Assembly (NCBI GenBank): GCA_958295925.1
Contig: CATQHL010000001.1
Coordinates: forward strand, 1,129,931-1,193,930
Direction: 5' to 3'
DNA: 64,000 nucleotides
Source: an uncultured Acidimicrobiales bacterium
GTDB lineage: Bacteria > Actinomycetota > Acidimicrobiia > Acidimicrobiales > CATQHL01
A model generated the notes under the pieces. It did no database searches. It was not told the origin of the DNA and saw only the letters and a program-made list of their open reading frames with translations. A program made the translations under genes and the position numbers. Below are positions 1-9,086 of this stretch, piece by piece. Numbering within the stretch: the stretch's first letter is position 1; each line of letters starts with the position of its first letter.

Positions 1-284
1 CCCACCCGTCCTATGTAGAAGGTCTCGCCGGAAGCCTCCGTATCGATTCGCCCAAAGCAGAGAGAGCGGTTGCCCAGATCAAGCTCGGCCAACCGCTGGA
101 ATACCTTGTGCTCCATGACGTCTCGCTCGTATCTTGCGGCTTGAGTGCCGCCGGGGCCTTGGGGGACTTCCTCCCAATAGCCGCGAACCCGCCTTCGGGC
201 AGACTCCAGGCAGTCGTGGGCACGATCTATGTATGCCTGTTCGTACTGAATCTCGGATGTCTTCAACTCGCCCTCGCCCACCAT
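1..284 (-). CDS. HelD-like superfamily I helicase, N-terminal fragment (runs off left edge)
   Basis: Hand translation of the minus strand from ATG at 284: MVGEGELKTSEIQYEQAYIDRAHDCLESARRRVRGYWEEV...ERDVMEHKVFQRLAELDLGNRSLCFGRIDTEASGETFYIGRVG; the E-x-x-Y-x-x-x-AYIDR and LCFGR-D---G--FYIGR motifs are typical of actinobacterial HelD/UvrD-like proteins. Open to the window edge. Confidence 0.65.
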   Translation of the reverse strand, partial: MVGEGELKTSEIQYEQAYIDRAHDCLESARRRVRGYWEEVPQGPGGTQAARYERDVMEHKVFQRLAELDLGNRSLCFGRIDTEASGETFYIGRV

Positions 285-358
285 ATGCAAGTTCACTATT
301 CTATTCTCAGCTTGAAGGCTGACGAATAGGCCAGAGAGCCTCAGGTAAGGTTTTTGGC

Positions 359-1402
359 GTGCCGGCCGACTCCTTCCTGAGAGCCTGTCGGCTTGAACCA
401 GTAGAGAGGGTTCCGATCTGGTTCATGCGTCAGGCGGGCAGGTCGCTTCCCGAGTACCACGCCACACGGGGGGAAAGCACCCTGCTTGATGCGGTGGCGC
501 ACCCGGAAATGGCGGCTGAGCTGACTCTCCAGCCTGTCCGGCGTTACGGGGTGGACGCCGCGATCCTGTTTTCCGACATCATGGTGCCGCTTTGGGCCAT
601 CGGCTTCGGCGTGGACATCGTCCCGGGCGTCGGCCCGGTAGTGGAACGCGCCTTTCGAAGCCGAGCCGACCTGAAGCGGCTGCGCGGGCTGGAGCCGGAC
701 GACATCCCCTTCCTGGAGGAGACCGTGCAAGGAATCAAAAGTGAGTTGGACATCCCGCTCATTGGCTTCGGCGGAGCGCCCTTTACCTTGGCCGGCTACC
801 TCATAGAAGGTCGGCCTTCGACCCGTCTTCACATGACCAAGAAGCTGATGCTCACCTGCGAGGCTCTGTGGTTCAACCTGATGGACCGACTGGCCAGTTT
901 GGTGATCGCCTCGCTGGAGGCACAAGTGTCCGCAGGCGTGGACGCACTTCAAATCTTTGACAGCTGGGGCGGCGTCCTGGGGCCTGACCACTACCGCAGG
1001 TATGCGTTCCCTGCGCACCGGAGAGTGCTGGAGGCTGTGCGCGCAATGGGCGTGCCCTCCATCCTGTTCGGGCTCGGCGCAGGACACCTGCTCGAGCAGT
1101 TCGCAGAGATGGCCGACGTGGTGGGAATCGACTGGCGCATCCCGCTGGAAGAGGCCCGCAGAAAACTGGGGCCAGGCGTTGCGGTTCAGGGAAACCTTGA
1201 CCCGTCGGTCTGCCTTGCGCCCTGGGAAACAGTTGAACACTGCGCCAGAGCGATTATTCGCCAGAATGCCGCAAGGCGGGGCTTCATTTTTAATCTCGGG
1301 CACGGGGTCTTGCCCGAGACCGACCCTGCGAATCTGGAAAGGCTCGTGGAGTTCGTCCACAGAGAGACCGAAAATCCCGACCGGATGGAGGATGTCCGCT
1401 GA
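359..1402 (+). CDS. hemE: Uroporphyrinogen decarboxylase
   Basis: VPIWFMRQAGRSLPEY and FGGAPFTLAGYLIEG motifs; full-length 347 aa. Confidence 0.97.
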   Translation: MPADSFLRACRLEPVERVPIWFMRQAGRSLPEYHATRGESTLLDAVAHPEMAAELTLQPVRRYGVDAAILFSDIMVPLWAIGFGVDIVPGVGPVVERAFRSRADLKRLRGLEPDDIPFLEETVQGIKSELDIPLIGFGGAPFTLAGYLIEGRPSTRLHMTKKLMLTCEALWFNLMDRLASLVIASLEAQVSAGVDALQIFDSWGGVLGPDHYRRYAFPAHRRVLEAVRAMGVPSILFGLGAGHLLEQFAEMADVVGIDWRIPLEEARRKLGPGVAVQGNLDPSVCLAPWETVEHCARAIIRQNAARRGFIFNLGHGVLPETDPANLERLVEFVHRETENPDRMEDVR

Positions 1403-2781
1403 TGGCCGGCGGCCGTGGTCGGCGGATCTGCGTAGTAGGCGCCGGCATCGCCGGCTTGGCGGCCGGTTGGGAAGTCCGGGAGAAGGCCGATCTCACAATC
1501 TTGGAAAGCAGCCCTCAGGCAGGGGGGGCGATCAAGACGTCCAAGTGCTCTGGGGTCGCAATAGACGAAGCTGCCGACTCTTTTCTTTCACGTGATCGGG
1601 TGGCCTTGGACCTCTGCGAAGAGCTGGGGATTGGCCCGGACCTTGTTTCCCCTGCAACTGCAAGCGCCTCCGTGTACTTGGACGGGGAACTGAGACCTCT
1701 GCCGGCGTCGCAGTTTCTCGGAGTGCCCCTCAGGCCGAAGGAAGTGGACGAAGATCTGCTCTCATCCTTAGGGCGCTCTGCCTTGCTGGCCGACCTTGAG
1801 CGTGGGGAGGGACACGGCGAATCGGCGGACGAGGGCGATGTGAGCGTGGGCGAGCTTGTCCGATCGAGGCTGGGCGACGAAGTGGCAGAGCGCCTGGTGG
1901 GGCCTCTTGTAGACACGATAAGCGCAGGCGACTTCGACCTTCTCAGCGCGCAGGCCGTAACCCCGCTGCTAATGGCCGCGGCGCTGCGTGGGGGAAGCTT
2001 CATCCGCTCCCTCCGCCTGTCGGAAGGCAGAGGGACGGACTCCAGGGGGTTGACAGGGGGAATGGAGCGGCTCACCGAAACGCTTTCCCGTCGGCTCTCG
2101 GGAGTCATTAGCACGAACGAGATGGCCACGGAGATTCGGGTACGCAAAGTCGGCGGAAAGCCGAGGGTCTTCGGAGTCGAGACGGCCTCGGGATTGACTG
2201 CCTGCGACGCCGTGGTGCTATGCACAGGAGCAGAAGCAGGCAGCAGGCTGGTGAGAAAGTGGTCCACCTTCGCCGGGGATGCCATGAAGTCGATCAAGGC
2301 AGCCTCGGTTGCGCTTCTAACGCTTATGTACGATCCTGCGAAAATCCCGGCACTTCCCCAGGGCAGCGGATTCGTAGTACCGCGCTCCTCCGGGCTGACC
2401 ATCACCGCCTGTTCGCTGGCTTCGGCCAAGTGGCCACACCTCGGCTCTCAGTCAGTTGTGCTGCGGGCTAGTGTCGGCCGAAGCGACGACGACGCTGCGC
2501 TTTTGCCCGACGGCGTTCTTATCTCCGCCGTCCGAGCCGACCTCCAGACAACCCTTGGAATCGAGTCCCCTCCCGATGAGATGCGCATTTCCCGCTGGCC
2601 CAACGCATTCCACCAATACGAAGTAGGCCATCTTGCGCTTGTGGGGCGAATAGAGCAGGATCTCCGCGTGGCTGGCGTCTTTCCTGCGGGGTCGGCTTAC
2701 ATGGGAATCGGCATCGAATCCTGCATCAAGAACGGGCGCCAAGCCGCGGCCGACGCCCTTGAGTGGTGCGGAGGGGGATGA
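1402..2781 (+). CDS. hemY: Protoporphyrinogen/coproporphyrinogen oxidase (FAD-dependent)
   Basis: N-terminal VVGAGIAGLAAGWEV dinucleotide-binding motif, C-terminal GSAYMGIGIESCIKNGRQAA; overlaps hemE stop. Confidence 0.9.
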   Translation: MAGGRGRRICVVGAGIAGLAAGWEVREKADLTILESSPQAGGAIKTSKCSGVAIDEAADSFLSRDRVALDLCEELGIGPDLVSPATASASVYLDGELRPLPASQFLGVPLRPKEVDEDLLSSLGRSALLADLERGEGHGESADEGDVSVGELVRSRLGDEVAERLVGPLVDTISAGDFDLLSAQAVTPLLMAAALRGGSFIRSLRLSEGRGTDSRGLTGGMERLTETLSRRLSGVISTNEMATEIRVRKVGGKPRVFGVETASGLTACDAVVLCTGAEAGSRLVRKWSTFAGDAMKSIKAASVALLTLMYDPAKIPALPQGSGFVVPRSSGLTITACSLASAKWPHLGSQSVVLRASVGRSDDDAALLPDGVLISAVRADLQTTLGIESPPDEMRISRWPNAFHQYEVGHLALVGRIEQDLRVAGVFPAGSAYMGIGIESCIKNGRQAAADALEWCGGG

Positions 2782-4289
2782 GCAGAAAAACAGGCAGCCC
2801 TTCAACCCGCACACCCAAGGGCTGGAGGCAACGAACTGGAATTGCCGTGGGGTGCGCCGCGGCCGGCGCATTGATCTGCCTGTCGATGCCCCCCTGGGGG
2901 TTCTGGCCCCTGGCTTTCCTGGGGTTGGCAGCGCTCGACAGACTCCTCGACGGACAGAAGGTGACGGCCAGACTGATGCGAGGCTGGCTGGTGACTGGAG
3001 TCTGGCTCCTGGGATCCACCTTCTGGATGCTGGACCTTTCCGTCATCGGCTATTTCGCAGCCAACATCACCTATTCCTTCTTTTACGGGATTGCGTGCGC
3101 ACTCACACCAGGGCAGAGGCTGCGCCGGCTGGCTCTGCCTGGTTGGCTGGTGCTGGTCGGGTACCTGCGCTGGCGCTGGCCGTTTGGCGGGGTGCCGCTC
3201 GCAACGCTGGCGCAAAGCCAGTCCGATGCCCCGCTGGGGCAGGTTTCAAGAGTGCTGGGCCCGCTGCTGATCGTGGCGCTGGCAGGCGTAGCGGGCGTTG
3301 CGATCACAGCCCTCCTGCGACGTGCCTGGTTCAGCGCCTTGAGCGGGGCGGCGGTGATTGCCCTTGGTCTGCTGCTGTCCGTTGCCGCTCCCACCGGAGC
3401 CTCGGCCGCGCAGGCGGATGAGCCCCCAGGGACTATTCGAGCCGCACTGGTTCAAGGAGGCGGCCCTCAACGCACACGGGCGTCGAGTACCGATGAACGG
3501 GCAGTGTTTGATCGACATCTCGCAGCCACTGAAACCATCACAGAGCCGTTGGACGTGATCTTTTGGCCGGAAAACGTCGTGAACGTGGACGGAGCCCTCG
3601 ACGGAAGCAGCGAACTTGAAGAGCTGAAAGAAGTCGCCAAACTGCATCGCGCCTGGTTCTTCCCTGGAGTGGTGGAAGACGGCGCACCGAGGGAGTTTCT
3701 CAACTTTTCCGTCGCCATCTCACCCGATGGCGACGTCGTTGATCGCTACGACAAAGTGCGGCTCGTGCCCTTCGGGGAGTATGTGCCCCTGCGGGGGTTC
3801 ATAGAACGCTTCGCAGGAGACAACCTGCCCTACTCCGAGGCCCGGGCAGGGACGGGGGAAGCTGTTCTCAACACCGATCTTGGACGCTTCGGGATAATGA
3901 TCTCCTGGGAGGTCTTCTTCGAAGACAGGGCGCGTGACGCAGTGAAGGCCGGCGGCGAGGTGCTGTTCAACCCCACCAACGGCTCTTCTTACTGGCTGAC
4001 GATCGTGCAATCCCAACAGGTTGCCTCTTCACGCCTTCGTGCCATAGAGAGCGGCCGGTGGGTGCTGCAAGCTGCACCCACCGGATTCAGCGCCGTGGTA
4101 AATCCCGCGGGCAGGGTCTTGGCGCGCACCGACGTCAGCGAACAGGCCGTGCTGTTCGCTGACGTCGAGCCCCGCTCAGGAATGACCTGGGCTGCCAGGG
4201 CAGGGCCGCTGCCCATGCTCGCACTCGCCGCCGCAGCAGTGTGCGCACCGGCGTTCTCGGCTATCAGAACAAGGCGCCTCAACAAGTAG
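2763..4289 (+). CDS. lnt: Apolipoprotein N-acyltransferase family (catalytic Cys position is Ser)
   Basis: Multi-TM N-terminus plus CN-hydrolase domain: FWPENVV, YDKVRLVPFGEYVPLRGF, MISWEVFFEDR, NPTNGSSY. Confidence 0.88.
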   Translation: MVRRGMSRKTGSPSTRTPKGWRQRTGIAVGCAAAGALICLSMPPWGFWPLAFLGLAALDRLLDGQKVTARLMRGWLVTGVWLLGSTFWMLDLSVIGYFAANITYSFFYGIACALTPGQRLRRLALPGWLVLVGYLRWRWPFGGVPLATLAQSQSDAPLGQVSRVLGPLLIVALAGVAGVAITALLRRAWFSALSGAAVIALGLLLSVAAPTGASAAQADEPPGTIRAALVQGGGPQRTRASSTDERAVFDRHLAATETITEPLDVIFWPENVVNVDGALDGSSELEELKEVAKLHRAWFFPGVVEDGAPREFLNFSVAISPDGDVVDRYDKVRLVPFGEYVPLRGFIERFAGDNLPYSEARAGTGEAVLNTDLGRFGIMISWEVFFEDRARDAVKAGGEVLFNPTNGSSYWLTIVQSQQVASSRLRAIESGRWVLQAAPTGFSAVVNPAGRVLARTDVSEQAVLFADVEPRSGMTWAARAGPLPMLALAAAAVCAPAFSAIRTRRLNK

Positions 4290-4349
4290 AATGGCACCCG
4301 ATCAACTCGTGTCCACGCCTCGCAGACGCCTAAAGAGCAGGGATCCTTC

Positions 4350-5660
4350 GTGAGCCTCGCGGACTCCGCGGCGCTGGGGAGCCTGGAGGGATCGCCTCCT
4401 TTGAACGCTCCCCTACGCATAGCCCTTCTCACCTACCGCGGCAAGCCGCACTGCGGCGGCCAAGGGGTGTATGTGCGCGAATTGAGCAAGGAGGTCGCCC
4501 GACTGGGGCACCACGTTGAGGTTTACTCCGGCCAGCCCTACCCCGATCTAGTCGACGGCATTCGATTGCACAGGCTGCCCAGCCTTGACATTTTCAACGA
4601 CCACTTCCCCGGGCGGGTGCCGGGCTTCTGGGAGGTCAACACCCTGGCCGACTGGCTGGAGGTCAGCACCTACAGCCTGGGGGCGTTCCCGGAGCCGCTG
4701 GCCTTCAGCGTCCGCGCCTGGCAGGCCCTGCGTCACAGGAGGGACTTCGACATAATCCACGACAACCAGAGCCTGGGCTACGGACTGCTGGGGATGATGC
4801 GCGACGGCATGAGGGTGATGGCGACCATTCACCATCCCATCACAGTCGACCGCCGCCTGGAGATGGCCGCTGCGGAGGGCTATTCAGAGCGCTACGCCAA
4901 GGGCCGCTGGTATTCGTTCGTCAAGATGCAGACCAGGGTCGCTAGGAGGCTGCCCCGCATTCTTACCGTCTCGCAGGCTTCCAAGGCCGACATTCAACGT
5001 GACCACGGTGTTCAGAGCAGGCGGATTTCTGTGGTGCCGGTTGGGGTAGACCCGAAGGTCTTCCGTCCTCTCCCGGAGTTTCCCCGCGAACGAGGTCTGA
5101 TAGTCACCACGGCCTCGGCCGACGCTGCGATGAAGGGACTTCCGGTGCTGCTGGAAGCGGTGGGCAGACTCCTCTCCCGCAGGGAGATTCGTCTGGTGGT
5201 GATCGGCAAGTGTCGCCCCGCAGGCCCCACCGACCGTTTCCTCAGGCAAGCCGGGATGGGGGATTCGGTGAAGTTCGTATCCGATCTCAGCCAAGGTGAG
5301 ATCGTAAGTCTTTATGCAAAGGCCGCCGTGGTGGTAGTGCCTTCGCTCTACGAAGGGTTCTCACTTCCCGCAATCGAGGCCATGAGTTGCGCGGCTCCCC
5401 TGGTTGTCAGCAGCGGAGGCGCCTTGCCGGAGGTGGTAGGAGCGGACGGGGCTGCGCTGTTCGCGCAGCCCGGCAACCACCTTCAGCTAGCGGCCGCCAT
5501 TGAAAAGGTGCTGGATTCAGACGACCTGGCGCGGCAACTGGGCGACAGGGGAAGGCTCAGGGTTCTGGCCAACTGGAGTTGGCGCCGAACCGCTGAGCGC
5601 ACTCTGGCGCAATACCGGTCTGTGTGCCGAGCCCCTTCCGTCGCCGGCGCTATTCGGTGA
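4350..5660 (+). CDS. Family 4 glycosyltransferase
   Basis: GGQGVYVRELSKEVARLGHHVEVYSG N-terminus and VVVPSLYEGFSLPAIEAMSCAAPLVVSSGGALPEVVG donor motif. Confidence 0.92.
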   Translation: MSLADSAALGSLEGSPPLNAPLRIALLTYRGKPHCGGQGVYVRELSKEVARLGHHVEVYSGQPYPDLVDGIRLHRLPSLDIFNDHFPGRVPGFWEVNTLADWLEVSTYSLGAFPEPLAFSVRAWQALRHRRDFDIIHDNQSLGYGLLGMMRDGMRVMATIHHPITVDRRLEMAAAEGYSERYAKGRWYSFVKMQTRVARRLPRILTVSQASKADIQRDHGVQSRRISVVPVGVDPKVFRPLPEFPRERGLIVTTASADAAMKGLPVLLEAVGRLLSRREIRLVVIGKCRPAGPTDRFLRQAGMGDSVKFVSDLSQGEIVSLYAKAAVVVVPSLYEGFSLPAIEAMSCAAPLVVSSGGALPEVVGADGAALFAQPGNHLQLAAAIEKVLDSDDLARQLGDRGRLRVLANWSWRRTAERTLAQYRSVCRAPSVAGAIR

Positions 5661-5663
5661 GCT

Positions 5664-6428
5664 GTGGAGACAATCCGCTTTGAGCGGCTCAGGCCTCACG
5701 AAGGGGCCATCATTCTTGACGTCGGCTGTGGCGGGGGGCGCCACGCCTACGGTGCGCTGCGACGAGGGGCCTCGGTGGTGGCTTGCGACACGGACCGCTC
5801 CAGCCTCTCCGCTGTAAAATCTCTGATGACAGCCATGGCCGAGGGTGGAGAAGCCCCGCCCGATGCGCTGGCGACAGTGGTCTGCTGCGATGTCCGCCGC
5901 CTTCCCTTCGCCGACAGCTCGTACCAGGCTGTCGTCGCCTCCGAGGTTCTTGAGCACATCCCCGACGAGGGAGACGCCGTGGCCGAGTTTGCGCGCGTGC
6001 TTGCCGACGGCGGAACGTTGGCCGTGAGCGTGCCCTCCTGGTTGCCGGAGAAGCTCTGCTGGCTGTTGTCCAACGACTACCACGCCCCAGCTCAGCCTGG
6101 GGGCCACCTTCGCATCTACACCCGTTCCTCCCTCAGGGAGCTCCTGGCCTCCAGCGGCTTGAAGCCGTCGAAGCAGCACCGGGCGCACGCCTTGCACTCG
6201 CCCTACTGGTGGCTGCGATGCGCCGTCGGACCCAACAACGACAGGAATCCGCTGGTCAAGGCGTACCATCGGCTGCTTTGCTGGGAAATCACCCGAAAGC
6301 CATCCTCGCTTCGCCTTCTAGAGAGGATTCTCTCCCCGATGATTGGAAAGAGTCTCGTGCTCTACGCAGATCTCGAAGAGGGGGGTGGGACAACCTCGGG
6401 CGACGCGGGCGGGTTCGCGCAAAGATGA
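5664..6428 (+). CDS. Class I SAM-dependent methyltransferase
   Basis: ILDVGCGGGRHAYGALRRGASVVACD motif I and LPFADSSYQAVVASEVLEHIPD; GTG start. Confidence 0.88.
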   Translation: METIRFERLRPHEGAIILDVGCGGGRHAYGALRRGASVVACDTDRSSLSAVKSLMTAMAEGGEAPPDALATVVCCDVRRLPFADSSYQAVVASEVLEHIPDEGDAVAEFARVLADGGTLAVSVPSWLPEKLCWLLSNDYHAPAQPGGHLRIYTRSSLRELLASSGLKPSKQHRAHALHSPYWWLRCAVGPNNDRNPLVKAYHRLLCWEITRKPSSLRLLERILSPMIGKSLVLYADLEEGGGTTSGDAGGFAQR

Positions 6429-7468
6429 CTGGTCGCCGCCCGCTCCTGCGTGAAGTCCCCGGACTGCTCTCTGCCGAGGAGATCGGAGCGACCAGCGAGA
6501 GCATCCTCAAGTGTCAGCTGCCATCAGGCCTCATCCTGTGGTTCCAGGGAGGGCACGCCGACCCCTGGAACCATGTCGAATGCGCAATGGCCCTCGACGT
6601 GACAGGTCACAGGTCGGCAGCCGAGAGGGCATATGAATTTCTGGCGAAGAACCAGCTTCCTGGCGGAGGATGGCACCGCTATTACACCGCCTGCGGGGTG
6701 GAGGAGCGCGTGCAGGACGCCAACTGCGCCGCCCACATATCCCAGGGTCTCTGGCAGCACTATCTGCTTGGCCAAGACCTCGGTTTTCTGAAAGCGTTTT
6801 GGCCGGTGCTAAAGCGGGCCATGGGGTTCGTGCTGAATCTTCAGCGCCCGGGCGGTGAGGTGATCTGGGCGAGGCACGCCGACGGTGTGCCCTGGACTTT
6901 CGCGCTGCTCGCCAGCTCCTCCTCGATCTACTCCAGCCTGCTTGCGGCCGTTGCAATTGCAGAGACCTTGGAGCGGCCATGCCACAAATGGCGACTTGGC
7001 GCGGAACGACTGAAAGAAGCCATCTGCCTGCGCCCTAAAGCTTTTTCGCCCCGGGACCGCTGGGCCATGGACTGGTACTACCCGGTGCTCTGCGGAGCTG
7101 TGAACGGCTCGCAGGCTCGCAGGCGCATGCTTGAGGGGGCAGAGTCCTTCGTAATTGAAGGGTGGGGTATTAGATGCGTGTCGGACAAGAACTGGGTTAC
7201 TCCCGCTGAGACCGCCGAGGCTGCGATGGCGTTTCTGAAGACAGGGATGGCCGATGAGGCCTTTCACCTTCTGAAGTGGTCTCAGCGCCTGCGCGACTCA
7301 CAGGGTCGCTACTGGACGGGCATCACGCTGCCAGACAAAGTCCACTTCCCGGCTGATGAGAAGGCCACTTACTCGGCGGCTGCTCAACTTCTCGCAGCGC
7401 ATCTCCTCGTCTCTGCCGACGAGCACTCAGAGGCTGCGGTTGTTTCAGGAGCAGGCGCCTCGGCGTAG
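6425..7468 (+). CDS. Prenyltransferase/terpene-cyclase-like alpha/alpha-barrel protein
   Basis: MTGRRPLLREVPGLLSAEEIGATSESILKCQLPSGLILWF...; repeated helical motifs (KNQLPGGGWHRYY); ATGA overlap with the methyltransferase supports start at 6425 rather than the longer ORF start 6209. Confidence 0.7.
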   Translation: MTGRRPLLREVPGLLSAEEIGATSESILKCQLPSGLILWFQGGHADPWNHVECAMALDVTGHRSAAERAYEFLAKNQLPGGGWHRYYTACGVEERVQDANCAAHISQGLWQHYLLGQDLGFLKAFWPVLKRAMGFVLNLQRPGGEVIWARHADGVPWTFALLASSSSIYSSLLAAVAIAETLERPCHKWRLGAERLKEAICLRPKAFSPRDRWAMDWYYPVLCGAVNGSQARRRMLEGAESFVIEGWGIRCVSDKNWVTPAETAEAAMAFLKTGMADEAFHLLKWSQRLRDSQGRYWTGITLPDKVHFPADEKATYSAAAQLLAAHLLVSADEHSEAAVVSGAGASA

Positions 7469-8071
7469 AACTCGCAGCGAGCCGATTTCGCCCACTTCAA
7501 CAAACACTCCCGAGGCCAGGGCGCGGCAGTAGATCTCATAGGGAGGTCTTCCACCATCGGCCGGGTCGGGGAACACGTCGTGGATCACCAGCAGTCCGTC
7601 GTTCACCACGTGAGGCACCCAGTTTTCGTAATCGGCGTGGGCCGCCGCGACGGAGTGCCCGCCATCGATGAACAGGAGCGCCAAAGGTGTACGCCAGACG
7701 GCCCCTATCCTCGCAGAGTCCCCGACCACCGCCACCACTGAGCCCTCCAGTCCGGCTTCGAAGACGTTGAGGCGAAAATGCGGAAGGGTGTCCAGAATGC
7801 CCGTGCGCACATCGATGAGTGCGGAATCGTGCCACTGCCAGCCTGGCTGATTCTCCTCTGAGCCTCTGTGATGATCGACCGAAAACAGCAGAACCCCTCG
7901 TTCGGCCGCCGCCTGCCCCAGAAACAGGGCCGAACGGCCACAGTATCCCCCGATTTCCAGGAAAGGACCGCCGTCCGGGGCTCCACTAGCAGCCTCGTAG
8001 AGCGCCAGGCCCTCGGAAATGGGCATGAATCCTTTTGCCGCGGATGCCCGCTTCAGCGCCTCAGCGTCCAT
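7445..8071 (-). CDS. Class I SAM-dependent methyltransferase (Methyltransf_24/CmcI-like)
   Basis: GPFLEIGGYCGRSALFLGQAA, FSVDHHRGSEENQPGW, LALLFIDGGHSVAAAHADYENW. Confidence 0.75.
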   Translation of the reverse strand: MDAEALKRASAAKGFMPISEGLALYEAASGAPDGGPFLEIGGYCGRSALFLGQAAAERGVLLFSVDHHRGSEENQPGWQWHDSALIDVRTGILDTLPHFRLNVFEAGLEGSVVAVVGDSARIGAVWRTPLALLFIDGGHSVAAAHADYENWVPHVVNDGLLVIHDVFPDPADGGRPPYEIYCRALASGVFVEVGEIGSLRVLRRGACS

Positions 8072-8549
8072 CGACCCGTCGACGCAAGCATTGAAAGAGC
8101 GGCCGAACCCTTCCAAAGATGAAGTGCTCAAGGATGAGGAACTTGAAGATCCAAAGCGACAAATAAGAGAGCACGTTGGCCACAATCGGAACCCAGGAAC
8201 CTCCCCACCGTGCCGATGCTGCGTTCACCATGAGGGTCGAAAGCACCATTCCAGCAAGAGTCATAGCCCAAAAGGGGATGACCTCCCCAAACATGTGGTT
8301 GCGCCCGGTCTTGTTCCAGACCCAGTAGCGGTTTAGCACGTATGCCGGCACGGCGCCGACGTTCACTGCCAGGAGGTTTGCCCTCCACTCCTCCCAGCCC
8401 GCCCAGTTGTCCAGGGCATACAGCAGAAAAAGGGAGATCAGGGAAACCACCGCAGAGACGAGCGCGTACCGGACAATCTTGTAGCTCCGGACAAGCCTTG
8501 CCGCCAACCCCGAGAGACGGCCGAGCATTGCCTGGGGGGGTGGGCTCAA
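8061..8549 (-). CDS. GtrA-family membrane protein
   Basis: KIVRYALVSAVVSLISLFLLYALDNWAG...NLLAVNVGAVPAYVLNRYWVW; GtrA-like TM pattern. Confidence 0.87.
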   Translation of the reverse strand: MSPPPQAMLGRLSGLAARLVRSYKIVRYALVSAVVSLISLFLLYALDNWAGWEEWRANLLAVNVGAVPAYVLNRYWVWNKTGRNHMFGEVIPFWAMTLAGMVLSTLMVNAASARWGGSWVPIVANVLSYLSLWIFKFLILEHFIFGRVRPLFQCLRRRVDGR

Positions 8550-9013
8550 TTATCCTCTATGCGCGCTCGGAATTCCGCCGTGCGATAGCGGAAAACGCTG
8601 GTCTCCCTGAGTTTGAACCCCACTCGCTCGTAAAGCCTGATGGCGTCGGTGCGCTGAGGTCGGGAGGTGAGGTCCACTGTTCTTGCGCCTGCCGCTTCGG
8701 CCTGAGCCAAAGCCTCCCGCAACATCGCCTCCCCCAAACCTCGTGTACGGGCAGCGGCGTCCACCACGACATCCTCGATCCATGCTCGAAGGCCTGTGGG
8801 CAGGCGGAAGAGGGCCAGCGTGGTCATCCCGACAATTTCTCCATCCATCTCAGCAATCAGCAACCTGCAGCAAGGATTCTTGATGATCTCCAGCAGTTCT
8901 CCGGAAGCCGGAGGGGAAGCTGAACTTGACAGCTGCGGCAAGAGTCTCCTCACCGCCTCCTCGAGCTCTGAAGTAAGCGTCCCAGCCTCATAGAGAACTA
9001 CTTTCCGGCTCAT
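8546..9013 (-). CDS. GNAT-family N-acetyltransferase
   Basis: MSRKVVLYEAGTLTSELEEAVRRLLPQL...IEDVVVDAAARTRGLGEAMLREALAQAEAAGARTVDLTSRPQRTDAIRLYERVGF; ATGA overlap with GtrA; internal start preferred over 9454. Confidence 0.88.
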   Translation of the reverse strand: MSRKVVLYEAGTLTSELEEAVRRLLPQLSSSASPPASGELLEIIKNPCCRLLIAEMDGEIVGMTTLALFRLPTGLRAWIEDVVVDAAARTRGLGEAMLREALAQAEAAGARTVDLTSRPQRTDAIRLYERVGFKLRETSVFRYRTAEFRARIEDN

Positions 9014-9086
9014 GAATGGCAAGGATAGGGCAACTTTCCCTGGCGACCCTTCCAAGGGGCGCTGCGAGTCGGGTATTGTCTGAGCA

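Noticed and set aside
341-1360. Long antisense ORF (339 aa) opposite hemE, and similar long opposite-strand ORFs (e.g. 1515-2429, 10602-11459, 22544-23431, 36238-37527)
   Set aside because: High-GC shadow ORFs: low-complexity translations rich in R/P/G/H, fully overlapping clear functional genes; no recognisable motifs.
6209-6424. N-terminal extension of the barrel-protein ORF overlapping the methyltransferase
   Set aside because: The extension is an alternate-frame translation of the methyltransferase; the ATGA-coupled start at 6425 explains the gene better.
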